Shown: positions 24,301 through 37,679, counted from the first letter of the stretch. The stretch: DNA of 64,000 bases from Tetranychus cinnabarinus (GCA_022266195.1 WHVY01000002.1:8695001-8759000); one strand, 5' to 3'. Notes: a model not told the origin generated them from the sequence alone. Made by a program: numbers and translations.

Positions 24301-25245
24301 CTTCTTACCTTTACCTTTCCCCTGACCTTCCTTACCGAACCCAATACTCAAAAATAACCAACTTTTTCCTCTTTTCTTTTCATCTCTTTTTTCCTTCTCT
24401 TAACTTTTTTCTGGTTTCAAGCAATTCTTCAAAATACACTCTGTAACTGTGTTAATCAAAGCAAATCATGTATTTCAACAAGCAACTTGTTCCTTCTGCT
24501 AATGAAGATAACTCACTGTTTACAATATAATTTACAGTCTTTCTCATCATCATCATTATCTTCATGATCGTCATTCCCTCAACTGTCGACATCATCAGAA
24601 TGTAAATTTAGTTAATCTTGTACAATCAACAGTCTTTTACTTTTTACTTTACATTTACTTTTGCACACTTTTTCCATCATCAACATCATCACCATTCTCA
24701 TCATCATCATCATTTCTCAAAATTTATAGCGTCTTTTTGGGGGCTTCTCTCCTTGTCTCGTGAAATACTGAATGTCAAGCCAACTAACCGCAACCAAAAG
24801 TGATAAAAGTTTCAATTTGACTCTTATTATAAATAAATAAACTTATAACTTAATAAGAGTGATAAGAGCAAGGTAAATTAAGCGGTAAACGTAATGACTT
24901 TTCTAGTTAACGAAACACTCATTGCTTGAATACAGAAGAAGAAAAAATCTCAAAGAAAAAGTTTTTTTTTACTGTTGAGCAAAAAATTGGCTAAAGTTGA
25001 CTTCAACTGTGAAAAGGTAAATTAGAAGGCACAATTAGTAAATTTATAGGTAGACTACCTGAAAGTAAAATATTATTGGTCAAAAAATGGTTCATATTTG
25101 TTGGCCTTTAACAGCAACTATAACTACTGTTCAACTTGACTCTAGTTATGATTTATTGGCCAACAAAAAGCCCAAGGATACAAAAGCAACTAAATATGAA
25201 AAAAGGTTACAATCTTTACATTGGCCAACCTTTCAACTTAAACTT
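21400..25245 (-). repeat. unit 2 of the alternating repeat
   Basis: This is the inverted, diverged counterpart of unit 1 within the left arm and the close counterpart of unit 3 across the spacer. Near 21,900 it lacks a segment of about 430 bp that unit 3 keeps (33,880-34,315) and that also resembles unit 1 near 17,500 (CACCAGATTTCATCCTATAA). The absence here is therefore more likely a deletion than an insertion in unit 3. Confidence 0.65.
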
Positions 25246-27676
25246 TCACCCTTTCAACACTTTCTTGTCTCCGCCTGTTTACAGTAAATATTTATCATAA
25301 ATAATAACAATATTTTTCTTCGTCTTTTTGTGTTTCTAAGCTAAAGATGAGCAACAAATTGCATCGACTGTTGGTAGCAAAATGATCTTGATTGACTATT
25401 TGTTGCAGGTAAAACTCGGAAAGTGGTTCATTGCTGTTCCATTTGACATTGATTCATGGTGAGGGAAAAACTGACCAAAGAAATTCTTCTACTTTGCTTT
25501 TCTTTTTTTGCTCGAAATCATAAGCAACTTGAACTTTTCTCATCAACATTTCACATTTGATAGTCTTGCTCAGCATTTCCATTGAAACAATGGTGGAAAC
25601 TTTCTTTTGTCTGATTCTTTTGTTTCTCATTCCAACCCGATTCTTAGAGTTCAACTTTTCTTTTATCAACAAAAACCATGTTTTCTTGAATCAACTTTCA
25701 TCTCTACTGAACAAGACATTAATCTTTCTCTGGTCAACAAAAATTCTAACATTTTCCATTGTAATTATCTTCTCTTGCACTAAAATGCATACATTTGACG
25801 TTCTGAATGAATGAAAATTCTTGGAATACAACAAATTTTCTCTCTTTTTTTCAACATATTTGGTCAACTTTAACTCGATCCCAGGAACCAAAAAGAACCA
25901 CAAAATTAGTCAAATTTTTCATTTCTTCTTGTTTCTTTTGATGTTTCCCTCTTTTCACAATTAAAACTTTCATCATCCTTTTGCTTTTCCTCAATATTGA
26001 TGAAACATTCAACTGGAATAAGTTTTTAAATAAATAATAAAAAAAAGAGTTGATGCTAAATGCATTGACCTGTAGCTGAAAATGACCCAAGTCTTTTAAC
26101 ATTTCATTTGTTGGTGCATTTTCAACTGCTAGTGTAAAGTGAGGATAAAAAAATTACTTGGTAATGGTCAGTTGCACAAGTTTCATCTTCTCCTTTCCCT
26201 CCTCTTCTCCTCCTTCATCTTCATCTTGCCTCTTCTCTTTTTTTACCCGAAAACAAGTGACACAAAATTTCAAGATAAATATATCAAGATAGATATATGT
26301 ACATATAGATATATATATATAACTTTTATCTGGTAAGACTAATCACCTCAAGTCAAAGTGACAAATGTTTGGATCTAAATTTTCCTCTGAAATACTAGAT
26401 TTTCTTCGCTCTTTTTTCCTCTCTTTTCCTTGTTCTTAGTATTTATTTTTCTTCTTCTTGTTCGTCTTCTTCTGTAATTTAACCAATGAAAAGGACATTT
26501 TCCATTTTCAGCCTTTTCTCTCTTTCTTGCCTTGCATGTGAATATTTCATTGAAATGGACATGGAATGAAAGATTGCTCCCAATGAAAAAGATATTTGCT
26601 GTCATTGATGTTTACTGAGTTTACAGTTTCTTTTCATTTTGTTTCTCAATAATGCTCCGAATTCATTATCAAAGGTCCAGTTAAGAAAGAAAACATGAAA
26701 CTTGAAAAGATTATCTGAACATGATGAGAATGACGGGGAAAAGTTAGGGAAAGAAAAGGGAGTGAAAAAAGTTTGAATAGTTGAATAAAAATGAATTGAA
26801 TGAAGAATGATAATGACAAAAGGTCAATCGATTGCATGGGTGAAAAGAGTTGCAAATAGTTTCACTTTTTACTCCTTTTATTCTCGTTCTTATTCATCTT
26901 TTTTTCTTATTCTTCTTCATTTTTATCATCATTACTGTTGTTGTTTGATATTAAAAGTTGAATCGAGAAAAGTTTTCTTTTTATATTTCAATGAAATTTA
27001 CTCAATTTTTTCCTTTAATGTTGGGAATAAAGGCGACGAAATAAAGAGATGAACTTACATGGATTATTGGTATCATCATCAATAAACTTGAATTTATCTG
27101 TTTGCATCTTTAACCTTCCAATCAATACAAATCAATAGCAAGTCGAAAAGGAAATGAATGGTTCATGATGGACTAATTTCATGTTGAGCTTACCTGCAAA
27201 TAAGTGTTAATTTCAACAAATTTCATGGTCGATTGAGGTTCTTTTGGTAGTTTACTTTAATGATATTTTCAGAGTTGGCAAGTCCCAATGCTTCTGTTGA
27301 ATTTTAATCATGTTGGTTTAGCTATGATGTTATTTCAAAATTCAAAGTTTCATTCGCTTGTTGTACAAGATACAATTGTCATAAACCTTTATTTTGGACG
27401 AATTGATGAATTGGATTTTTGCATGAATCGATGATAATGAAATTTCAATAACGGACCGTTTCACATCGAATTAATAGGGATTATTTTGATTTGATTATCA
27501 CGAAAATATACGATTCAAAGTAGTTTGTCCAATTCAAGCATTTGATGCACACTCAACTTTTGATTGTTTTTAGTTCGTGAGGAGATAGCTCGTGGTCTCG
27601 ATCGTATTAACTCAAGATATCAATAAAAATGAAAGTCTCATTAATATGTCTAATTGAGGTCTCAGCTCTGATCGGG
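25246..27676. other. palindrome spacer, left part, no gene seen
   Basis: Unique sequence relative to the arms. It holds an AT microsatellite (about 26,278-26,322, TATATA-rich) and pyrimidine tracts. The overlapping short ORFs on both strands (25,454-27,052) show no recognisable domain. Confidence 0.5.
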
Positions 27677-28637
27677 ATTTAAGGTATGACTGGTAAAGTT
27701 TTGGACAAATTTTTCACCATTTAATTGAGACAGTTAGACTAGACTTACAGGCACTATTTAACCATTAAAATGAAGGTACACTTTTCAAAAATATTTTGTA
27801 CAAAAATAAACCAATTTCGATCAAAAATCGCCAAGCTGTGGCCTTAAATGGACAAAGGTGTCAAAATCTGATTTTGCCTTTCGTCAAAAACCTTATATTT
27901 TCAACTTCCTACCAGGATTTTGTAGGCTCGAAAAATGGCCGAATTTGGCCTCAAGGCTGTTAAAAAAGATGTAATTCGCCTAATATGACTCAACACAGAT
28001 CGATTGTAAGATTCAAGTCACCATCGGAACTAAATGTCACGGACATTTGATGCAAACTCGATTTTTCATGAACTCTAAATTGAATTTTTAGGAAAAAGGA
28101 CTTCGATTTCGAATATTATTCCGAATTGATAAGATCAGAAGGTCATTTATTCACATTTGGTGAAATACAGATCTTTTATTTTGGAATAATCTGTTTCGGG
28201 GTTCAAAATCGCAGTCCTTTTACTTAAAAATTCAATTTGAATTCCATGAAAATCCGTTTTTTATCAAATGTCCGTGAAATTTTGTTCCAATGGTGACCTG
28301 GACTTTTTAGTCGACCTGTGTTGAGTTATATTAGGTGAATTACATCTTTTTTAACAGCCTTGAGGCCAAATTCGGCCATTTTTCGAGCCTACAAAATCCT
28401 GGTAGGAAGTTGAAAATATAAGGTTTTTGACGAAAGGCAAAATCAGATTTTGACACCTTTGTCCATTTAAGGCCACAGCTTGGCGATTTTTGATCGAAAT
28501 TGGTTTATTTTTGTACAAAATATTTTTGAAAAGTGTACCTTCATTTTAATGGTTAAATAGTGCCTGTAAGTCTAGTCTAACTGTCTCAATTAAATGGTGA
28601 AAAATTTGTCCAAAACTTTACCAGTCATACCTTAAAT
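27677..28637. repeat. foldback element with about 300-bp perfect arms
   Basis: The first about 302 bp (27,677-27,978, beginning ATTTAAGGTATGACTGG) are, as I read them, the exact reverse complement of the last 302 bp (28,336-28,637). The inner 150-180 bp on each side also pair, but with many differences. A diverged, largely single-arm copy lies at 42,556-43,030 and another at 52,740-53,110. No ORF of note. It is probably a non-autonomous foldback transposon whose outer arms are recent or were homogenised. Confidence 0.85.
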
Positions 28638-29604
28638 ATTTAACATACAATCGGCTTGCCATTCAATCTCAATTATTTGTCAAGCAAAGCATCAAAAAAC
28701 TTAAAGTTTCAAGGCTGTTCACAGTCATTTGAAGGTCTAACATCTATTCGACATTTGAAGGTCGTTTTTTGAAACAAAATTTCTTGGTAAGCGTTAACCA
28801 AGCGTGGCAAACCGGCTAAGAATATGTATAGAAAGTTTAGAGGACCAAGAAATTTGAGATAGGTGAGTTTGGCACAGGAAATATGACTTGAGAAGACGAC
28901 GCTATTGATAGAAATTTTGATTTAACAAAAAAAAGTTTTCAATTAAAACGTCTTTCTGTATCCATTGAATATTTTTTTGTTTCTCAAATCCTATTCTGTT
29001 CAGCAAACCATGCAAAGAGCGTATTTCTAATTTGCATCTAGAGAACTGGAATTTTTAAACAAAAAATTGTTTGGTTCTGTATACTTTGTCATGGGCCTCA
29101 AGAAACAACGTCAAGAAATCAAGGAATCAAGAATTCGAAGGTAAAATCAATTGAACAGGTTTTTCATTGCCGCGCATCGGTAGTTCTCTCTCTTAAAGTT
29201 TCATAATGATAACCCAATCAAACAAATCCTGTTTATTAAAAACTTTCAAAGCCTTTTTCAAAATATTTTTGCTTTGGAAGTAAATTTTTATCGAATAAAA
29301 ATGTCAATTCTGTGACTTTACATGAATAGTTTTCAGCACACGGACTCGCTTAGACTCTTTTATGCCAACCATTATAAAATGTGCATAACAATGACAGAAG
29401 TTCAACTCAAATCTGATCAGATAATTAGATGGATGTGATTATCCTTTAAAGTTGCCATTAAATTGGATCCTCAACAAAGATTAAAAAGTGAAGCTTTTTG
29501 AAGTCAAATTTGCTATCAAATTTCCCTAAAACTTTTCTCACAAAATGCCAATAATATATCAAGGCGGAGATACCAGAGAGGGTTAGATGGGTTTGAATTT
29601 AAAC
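28638..29604. other. palindrome spacer, right part, no gene seen
   Basis: AT-rich unique sequence between the foldback element and the start of the right arm. No supported feature. Confidence 0.5.
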
Positions 29605-29799
29605 CTTAGCCAATGTAAAGATTGTAACCTTTTTTCATATTTAGCTGCTTTTGTATCCTTGGGCTTTTTGTTGGCCAATAAATCATAACTAGAGTCAAGT
29701 TGAACAGTAGTTGTGATTAGTTGCTGTTAAAAAGCCAACAAATATGAACCATTTTTTGACCAATAATATTTTACTTTCAGGTAGCGAACCAATAAATTT

Positions 29800-31015
29800 T
29801 ACTAAATATGTTTTTTGCGGCTCCGCTTATCAGCAGCAAATGATTTATTATCAAAATATTGACCGATTCTAATGGTTTTGATTCAGCCAAAGTGTCAAAT
29901 TTCGATTAAATTAATTCTCAAATAATTCAAGTTCGATTATTTTTGACAAGAGTGAGTGAAGGTTATTTGACAAAATTAATTTGAGAAATGAAAATTTGCT
30001 GTTGGACAAAAAGTGGAAAAAATCTGATTTTCTTGCCATCAATTTTGACCTCATCATTGTGATTAAAGTTGGCGAAATTTACTTTGAAATCTTCGCTCAA
30101 ATTTTCGATTTTTTCGCAAAATGATGAGAGATTTGTTTGATTGCAATCTTTACAGAAAAATCCCAATCTAATGCAACACTGAGCTGAGCTGAGAAGCTCT
30201 CTGACCATAAGAATGATGAGAATGCTATTTAACGGTATAACAAACAAAAGCTTTTGAAGATTGTTATGTTTCAACATGACATTTATCCTTTTGCTTTTCT
30301 CCTCAGTTCATGTCTATTATCACCACCAACACCTGGTTAACATCCTAATTGAACAGTTAAAAGCTTGATTTATCGAGATTCCTATCCGAGTTTCATCTTG
30401 TTCAATGGGTCAACTGATTTTTGCTTCTTCCATTACTTTAAGTTCATTTCAAACTTATCTTGATCTTACCTGATATGATAGCATGTCAATCATGTAAACT
30501 GTCTGAAGTATTTCAATGATTCTTTCCATTCCTGAACTGTAAACATTCGACACTTCAAATCATTATTTCATCAAAATATTCCAAGAATTGGTCAACCTCT
30601 GTTAATATTGACAGACTTTGGTGATATTGTAAAGTCATCGAACGAGATGAACTGAAAAAGGTTATAGAAGCATGGAAATTGTTCAGATGAAAGGAAAGAG
30701 TTTTGATTGATAATTACATGGATATCGATAGGGAAAATTAGCTAAAGGAAAGAATCAATCAATTGTCCAATTATGGAAAATTATGATAATTTTATGGTTC
30801 GTCTTTTACCCGCCATTAAACTTACTAATTGAATTGGTAACGATTCGTAGGATTGTTACAATGTTTCTTTACCTTGAATGATTATTACACTTAACTGTGC
30901 TTTTTATAACACTTATTATAAGATCGTTTATTTATTGATGTAAGTAAACTTGGATTAAATCAATTTTGGTTTTGGTTTCTTGTTGTGGTTGTCATCTAGA
31001 CCTTTATAATGCAAA
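29800..31015. other. right-arm segment longer than in the left arm
   Basis: The corresponding left interval (24,805-25,075) is only about 0.27 kb and differs in sequence, while flanks match on both sides. The difference is about 0.95 kb. It carries the 104-codon frame described separately. I see no terminal repeats that would mark it as a transposon. Confidence 0.6.
29963..30277 (-). CDS. candidate small Cys-containing secreted protein
   Basis: A true ATG at 30,275-30,277 opens a 104-codon frame ending at 29,963. The first 33 residues contain a hydrophobic stretch (LLFVIPLNSILIILMV) and end in SSAQ, as in a signal peptide or anchor. Five cysteines follow (AQCC, FFCKDC, SSFC), and then a charged tail. 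A GTAAAT near codon 70 could be a splice donor, so the C-terminal part may be intron. It lies in a right-arm-only segment of about 1 kb. I recognise no family, and a chance frame is quite possible. Confidence 0.25.
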   Translation of the reverse strand: MLKHNNLQKLLFVIPLNSILIILMVRELLSSAQCCIRLGFFCKDCNQTNLSSFCEKIENLSEDFKVNFANFNHNDEVKIDGKKIRFFPLFVQQQIFISQINFVK

Positions 31016-34000
31016 AAAGTAAGGGAAGAGAGAAGAAAGAGAAGCCCAAAAAGACGCTATAAATTTTGAGAAATGATGATGATGATGAGAATGGTGATGA
31101 TGTTGATGATGAAAAAGTGTGCAAAAGTAAATGTAAAGTAAAAAGTAAAAGACTGTTGATTGTACAAGATTAACTAAATTTACATTCTGATGATGTCGAC
31201 AGTTGAGGGAATGACGATCATGATGATAATGATGATGATGAGAAAGACTGTAAATTATATTGTAAACAGTGAGTCATCTTCATTAGCAGAAGGAACAAGT
31301 TGCTTGTTGAAATACATGATTTGCTTTGATTAACACAGTTACAGAGTGTATTTTGAAGAATTGCTTGAAACCAGAAAAAAGGTAAGAGAAGGAAAAGAAG
31401 AGATGAAAAGAAAAGAGGAAAAAAGTTGGTTATTTTTGAGTATTGGGTTCGGTAAGGAAGGTCAGGGGAAAGGTAAAGGTAAGAAGAGTGGCACAGAGGA
31501 AAAGATAGAAAAGAAAAGAGAGGAAAAGAGAGAGAGAAATTTGGTGTTCTCGTAAGAAAGTAGAGTGTGCATTATAATGGATGAAAACAACTGGCATCCA
31601 CATTTGGCTAGACATGTTTGTATCAATACCATTTCCATTCTCATCTTTTTTCTTATTGAACTTTTTTTTCTCAAACTAATCATTTTCTTTCTTTCATTGT
31701 TTTCAAATAACAATTGCTATCAATTAATACGTTTTGTTTCATTATTCTGTTTCTTTACTCATTGGCAGATTGAAATTATTATTAATATTATTCTTGTCTT
31801 TATACCGGTTCCATTAGAACCAGTCTTTTCCCTGGTTCTCTGTGTTACCAAATTTATTCCTCGATGTGACTCTTTACACATGAAAAGATCCATTTTCATC
31901 TCTTTTCCTTTGCCCCATTCTGCCTTCACAACCTAATCATTTTTTGGGTTCACCTTTTGTTGTTTTTCCTCGCTTCTCACTGGTTCCACCATTTAATTGC
32001 CATTGAATTTATTATCATGATTAATATGGTTTGTCATCTTATCATGTCATTGTTTTTGTTTTGTCAAATGATAAATATTGTCATGGAAAGGAAAGCAAAA
32101 AGAAGGAAAGAGTTGAAGATAGATAAGGTGAACTCTAGCTGGAATGAAGGAGAAAAAAGTAAAAGACGAAGAAATTGTAAGAAGAGAATGAATAAACTGA
32201 AAGAGTTTGCTGCTTGTGTGAACACTTGGAATAAGTTGTACAGATAGGATTGAAGATGAACCCTGTTTGGGTAAAAAAGAGTGAAGATAAAGGAGAAAAA
32301 TGATGACAATGATTATGATGATGTTAAAAAAAGTTACAAAGATCTATGTTTGGGTGACTTGGTAAACTATTTTTGATTCAAGTCTCTTTTTAATTCATTA
32401 TCATTATCATCAGCATTAACATCGTCTTCATCTTTACTCAAGCTTAACATAAACACACAAAACAGCCCAGTTGATGTTGAGGAAGAAGAAGAAGAAGAAG
32501 AGAATATAATGTGAAAACAATGAAAAATCGATTTCCATGATCCATTATAATGGATGAAATGCATTTAAAAAACTCACAAAAACCTATACAGTTACTCCAT
32601 CAAAATCAAAACAAAAATTTTCTTCTTTTTTCTTTTTCTTTTTCTTTTTTCTCTTTTTCCTCGCTCTCTCTTTCTCTCCTATCTTCATCATCATCCTCTT
32701 TCCTCTCTCCTAGTTTGTTCAATGAAATGCCAAAAAAACATTCATCATCTTCATTTGCAAAAAAAGGCTTTTCTTTTTTTCCAAACTAAATGTTGATGAA
32801 ATTTATCATGTGACTGATCAAATGAAAATGTTACGCACTTTTTACCCTTTTCAAGTTAACTCTTGATTCTTGATCCCAAATGATTGTTGATACAAAAAAT
32901 AGTGAAAATGAGTCAAAGAAGAGTTTCCCTTTTGATGAAAGACCGTTTCTCCAAATGCAATTGGATGATGATGACAAGTGAAACTGGTTCGGCTTCTTTT
33001 GCTTCATCAACTTGTCTTCATTTCCATCAGACAAAAACATTCCAAGTTTCCCTTTTCATTTCATTTATCACACAATTTTGCCCATTTTCATCTCAAATAA
33101 TCCAAATTTGGCAACATTTCCATTGCTATATCCATTGCTATTTCTCAAAGAACTATCGATTTTGATAAAATGCAAAAATAATTAATTTAAATTGGGTCAA
33201 TAAAGTGATTGGTCAAAAGTGTTTTGTTCATCTGTGAATGTTGGCTTGGTTAAAAGCATTGAGATTTGAGTCATTACATTAACATTTAAATTCACAGATT
33301 GGATTGTTGAATTAAAATGAAGTGTCAGGTTAATCAGAGTTGACATTAGACTGGCTCATGTTGGCTTTGCATTTGCCTTAACCAAATGATAAATGGTGAA
33401 AAATTGATCAAATAAGCAATAATAGATTCGTTTACTTATTCAAGCTCGTTTTTATATAAAAACGCAGGATGCAAACACTTTTTTAATCAAAAAAAGTTGG
33501 TAATCATTTATAACCAGCTTTAACCGGTGGGCTAAGAAGGATTTAATAGAGAAGGAAATTGATTGGTTAAGATGATTGGAGTGGCTAAACAACAATTCAT
33601 TTTCATTTCCAAAAAAAGTAAACTTCTCTCTCTCTCTTTTAACCCAAAGTATCTCTTGCACCCCTCATGAGTGGCTGACTCCTCTTTACTCATTGGGATT
33701 TGAGCTCTTCTTTCATCATTTTGTTCCCTCATTTTCACAGTTGCTCTCCCTTCTTTCCTCCTCCTAATCCTCATCATTCTTCTTTCCCTTCCTCTCTTCA
33801 ATTCCTCTTATCCTAATCATTTCTGGGTTTACTCAGTCAACTTGAGCACAATCATCCTATCATCATATTAATCAACATTATCACAGAGCATTATTCACAT
33901 GCCTCTTTTCCGTGTTTGTGTATCACTAACTTTAGCTTTGTTTTCATCATTTGTCAATATCATCTTTTTTTGATACGTTCATTCATTCATCCAATCATTT

Positions 34001-34740
34001 GAATTACTCGGTAAATCATTCGCTTTGCTCTCGCCTTTTTTTCATCATTTCATTCTCTTGTACCTTTTCTTTTTCTTTTTTTCTTCCTCTTCTTCTTCTT
34101 TTCCCTGTTCTCCATGAATACTTTCTAATTCGAGTCAAATTTTTTTACTCAACACTCGACATTTATCTTCATCTTCTTGACTTTCTCCCCTTTTCATTTT
34201 CTATACGGCATTTTTTACTATTCTCGTGTTGTTGCCTTTTCTTGTAAAACTTTTACCCAATCCATCTTGTAACTCATTCTTCATGACACCTGAATCACCA
34301 GATTTCATCCTATAACTCTTTTTGTTTTGCGCTTCTTTACTTTTTCTTGGTGTTGTTTGGTCAATGAACATCAAGTTATCAAGATAAGAGAATCAAGGCG
34401 AAAATAATGTCATTAATTAAATTGTTTAACTTTAATTGTAATCGAATGAAAAATGTAAATATAAGTTTATTCTTGTTGGTGTTCCACTCCTTTTTTTAGA
34501 AGAATCTTATTCCATGATCAGATGCAGTATCATTTTCATGATGATAATGATAATCATGTGAGGAATGGGAAGGATGAGAAGAATGGCAAAGATGAAAAAG
34601 ACTGGTTCAACTCATGAATGAACATGTAATTTATCATAAACATGGGATCCAATGAGATGAAAGACACAGAAAGAAACATTGATAACTCATGAAATGGGGA
34701 ACAAGTGAGCACGGAAAATAAGGTGTTTGAGGTATTTTAA

Positions 34741-37679
34741 CATTGTTAATCAATATGCTCACTCATTCACTCTCATCTTCTTCATCTTCTTTTCTTCATC
34801 ATTTTTCTTCTCTTCTCTTCCCTTTCCCTTCTTATCCATTCGCCTCCCTCTTTCCTGTAACTGTAACTTTCATGATTTATGAAAAGATTTGCCTTTGAAA
34901 CATAAATTTGAATCTCATGGTGAGTTATGTTTGTATTATGCTTTATCGATCAATATTTAGGTTGAAGGATAAGAAGAGAAGAGGGAAGAGTAAAGAAGAG
35001 GGAAGAAGATGAGGAGAGAAGAAGAGAAAGAATTATGATGGAAATGATGAATATGCAGAAGTGAATTTTGTTGAGAATAATTTCAATGAAATGTTTGTTC
35101 TTTTTCTCAATTCTTGTTGTTCTTGTTCTTCATGCTACTCATCATTAATAACAACCTATATTTTTAGGTATAAAATGATACATGAATTATAAGAATAGTT
35201 CATTTATTGAAGATTAATAGATGTTTTTGTTGTCATTTCATTTGTTGTTGGAATAAAAAATGAATCGATAACACATGAAGATGACACATGAAGAAGAAGA
35301 AGGAGAAGAAGGAGAAGAAGAGGTTTACCTTTGCTTTTGCTGGTGAAAATGAAACAACATGAAACGATAAGAATCGGTGAGTTGATTGAAGGTGGGCCAA
35401 AAAAGAAACTCCTAAAGAAAAATATTGTTCGCTTTATGGGTGGAACTCTTTTCATGTATCATGTCAACAATCAATCTTGATCTTTTAGTTTCCAAGTTTT
35501 CCTTCTTTTCTCTTCTTTTTTCGTTTTTCGTTTTCCTTTTTTCTCTCTCATCCTTCTTCTTCTTCTTCTTCTTCTTGTTCACCCTATCATCATGATCATT
35601 CCGTTCTTCCTGTTATCTTGTTATTCCTTTGGATTCTAATTTATAAGTTGATAGGAAGAAAGAGTTACAATGAAAAAAGGTTTTCTTTCTTTTCGTGGGT
35701 AAAATCGATTTACTTTTAGTCCATCATTTGCCTTAAGCTTTCTTTTGCTTCTTTACTTTTCATCTTCATTTTCCATTATATGTCTTCATGATCAGATCAT
35801 CATCATGTTGAAGAGAAAAATTTTGAGCACAAATCAACAGAGACTTAAAATTCGATATTTCATTTCTGTTGTTGGAAAAATAAATGAAACTTTATTTTCT
35901 CAACTTTTCTCTTCATTTCGTTTCCAAATCACAAATTTAAACTAAAATTGTCATTCAATTGAAGTACAATAATGAATAAAGTTATCATTATTATTGTTAT
36001 TGGATTCATCACAAAATTACTGTTACTCTATTTATTTTATTCATGGAATATTATTGAACATTCAATGAATAAGAAAAGATCTAATAATTTCAGTTATTTC
36101 TAAAAAAATAAATATTAGAATTGTCATTCCATGATTGTCAGAATTTTTAATTTGATATTTAAATATTGATGAATGCGGAATAAACTTGATTGAGTAAAGA
36201 GAAACAATTGAATGATGAAAAGATGAGGATCAGGATTTAAGGTTAATTCACTGGTTAATGATCGCAGTAATAAAAGTGAATAAACTCGTTTAGTTTATCA
36301 CATAAATTGATAATAAAAATAAAATGAAAATAAAATGATAATAACAATAATATAATAATAGGAATAACATTGTGAATGTAAGTTAAATGTCAATTTGATT
36401 GTTGTTACCAGTTATAGCAATAGTAATACAATAAGTTGTTATTGATAACAAAATTAGGTTTGGTTTACATGGAAATTGATTTGAGTTTTGATTAACAAAT
36501 GCAAATATTAATAAAAATGAGGTTAAACAATGAAATTAAAAGGTGATAACAATAATGATAATTTGAATGATAATGACGATCATCATGATTATGATGATGA
36601 TAAGGCTCATTAGTTTATTGTTGATACAATAAAAACTAATTGCCTTAAGGTTTGACTTGTAAGTGCCATTGAGAAGTGGACAGAGAAGATGAAGAATCTT
36701 CTCTGAATGAAGGAAGAGGAAGAAAAGCTGCTTCTAATGAATGACCTTAAATGACCATCGTTAAAAGGGTGTCTTAAAGTTGTCTTTAAAGTGACCGTTT
36801 TTAAGGTATTTTGGGTCAAATCACTTCAACAACCAGATTATGCGCATCATTATCATCAAGATGATCAAGAAGAGAAGATGAAGAAGATGAAACAACAACA
36901 AAAACCTGAGTAAATTGAAGATAAATTATAATCTTTTATTTCAAAGTCAATGTCAATGTTATCGGTGTTGAGTTGCAATAAGATACATTAGCACGTCTTT
37001 CAAGTCTTTTTGAAAATATTTATTATCCATTTGGTCATTTGTTTTATTTCAACCTCAAATTCAATTCAATTTTTCTTCTTCTCTTTTCTCTTCTTCTTTC
37101 TCTTTCTTTCTTCGTCTTCTTGAAAAGTTTCAAGTTGATTGATCAATTTCATTGGTTCAACTAGATTAATCATTTTATAGGTTCAAAGGCAAACAAATTA
37201 ATAAATTGTGTTTCTTTTAATGCATTAATTTACTGTCTTTTGAAACTATTTGACACTGATTAAGGTTCATTTGGAATTGAATCATTGGAAGGAAAACAGA
37301 AAAAACTTTTTCTCTCTTCTTCAACTTCTACTTCTTCTACTTCTTCTTCTCCTTCTTCTCCATGTTCATCTTATTTCTTGAATCATGATTAATCTTACTT
37401 AATTTTTCATCTTCTAATTTCATGGTTAACACTCTTAAACAAGAAATATTAGTTTGTCATTCCAACAGTTATAACATGATATGAATAGATAAATAGTGAT
37501 TTTTCTTCTTCTTCTATTCACAAATAAATATAATTGAATTGATTGTTATTGATTATTAGTTGTGATAATAATCATAATCATTATCATAATAATGAGCTGA
37601 TAATTAGTCTAAACTCATTTGAAACTTTTCTTCAACAAAGAGAAACAATTGATTATTCATTTAAACTTTGAATTTCACT
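34741..37679. repeat. axis region of the older palindrome, right copy
   Basis: Matches left-arm positions of about 18,500-21,450 in inverted order. The (ATG)n run seen at 20,379 is contracted here (about 35,798-35,806). No gene seen. Confidence 0.5.

Larger units (their letters stand above)
9905..25245 (+). repeat. left arm of the giant palindrome
   Basis: Nearly the whole interval is the reverse complement of 29,605-49,187, in inverted order. Matched anchors include 9,905-10,110 with 48,985-49,187, 13,882-14,169 with 44,995-45,282 (identical 95-residue translations), 17,818-18,000 with 38,130-38,312 (identical), 22,804-23,013 with 32,831-33,040 (identical) and 25,087-25,215 with 29,640-29,760. 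The sums of paired coordinates shift in steps from about 59,100 to 56,130, 55,840 and 54,850, which locates three large indels. The arm is made of pyrimidine- and purine-rich simple sequence with no gene I can support. Confidence 0.92.
29605..34740 (+). repeat. unit 3 of the alternating repeat
   Basis: Close inverted counterpart of unit 2 and diverged same-strand relative of unit 1. It starts with the TTGGCCAATAAATCATAACT block (29,672) and runs to about the axis region of the right arm. Segment 33,880-34,315 resembles unit 1 (about 17,060-17,550) and is missing from unit 2. Confidence 0.65.

Noticed and set aside
31565..31936. 123-codon hydrophobic ORF in the right arm
   Set aside because: Its left-arm counterpart (about 23,850-24,240) does not keep the frame, and the composition follows AT-rich simple sequence.
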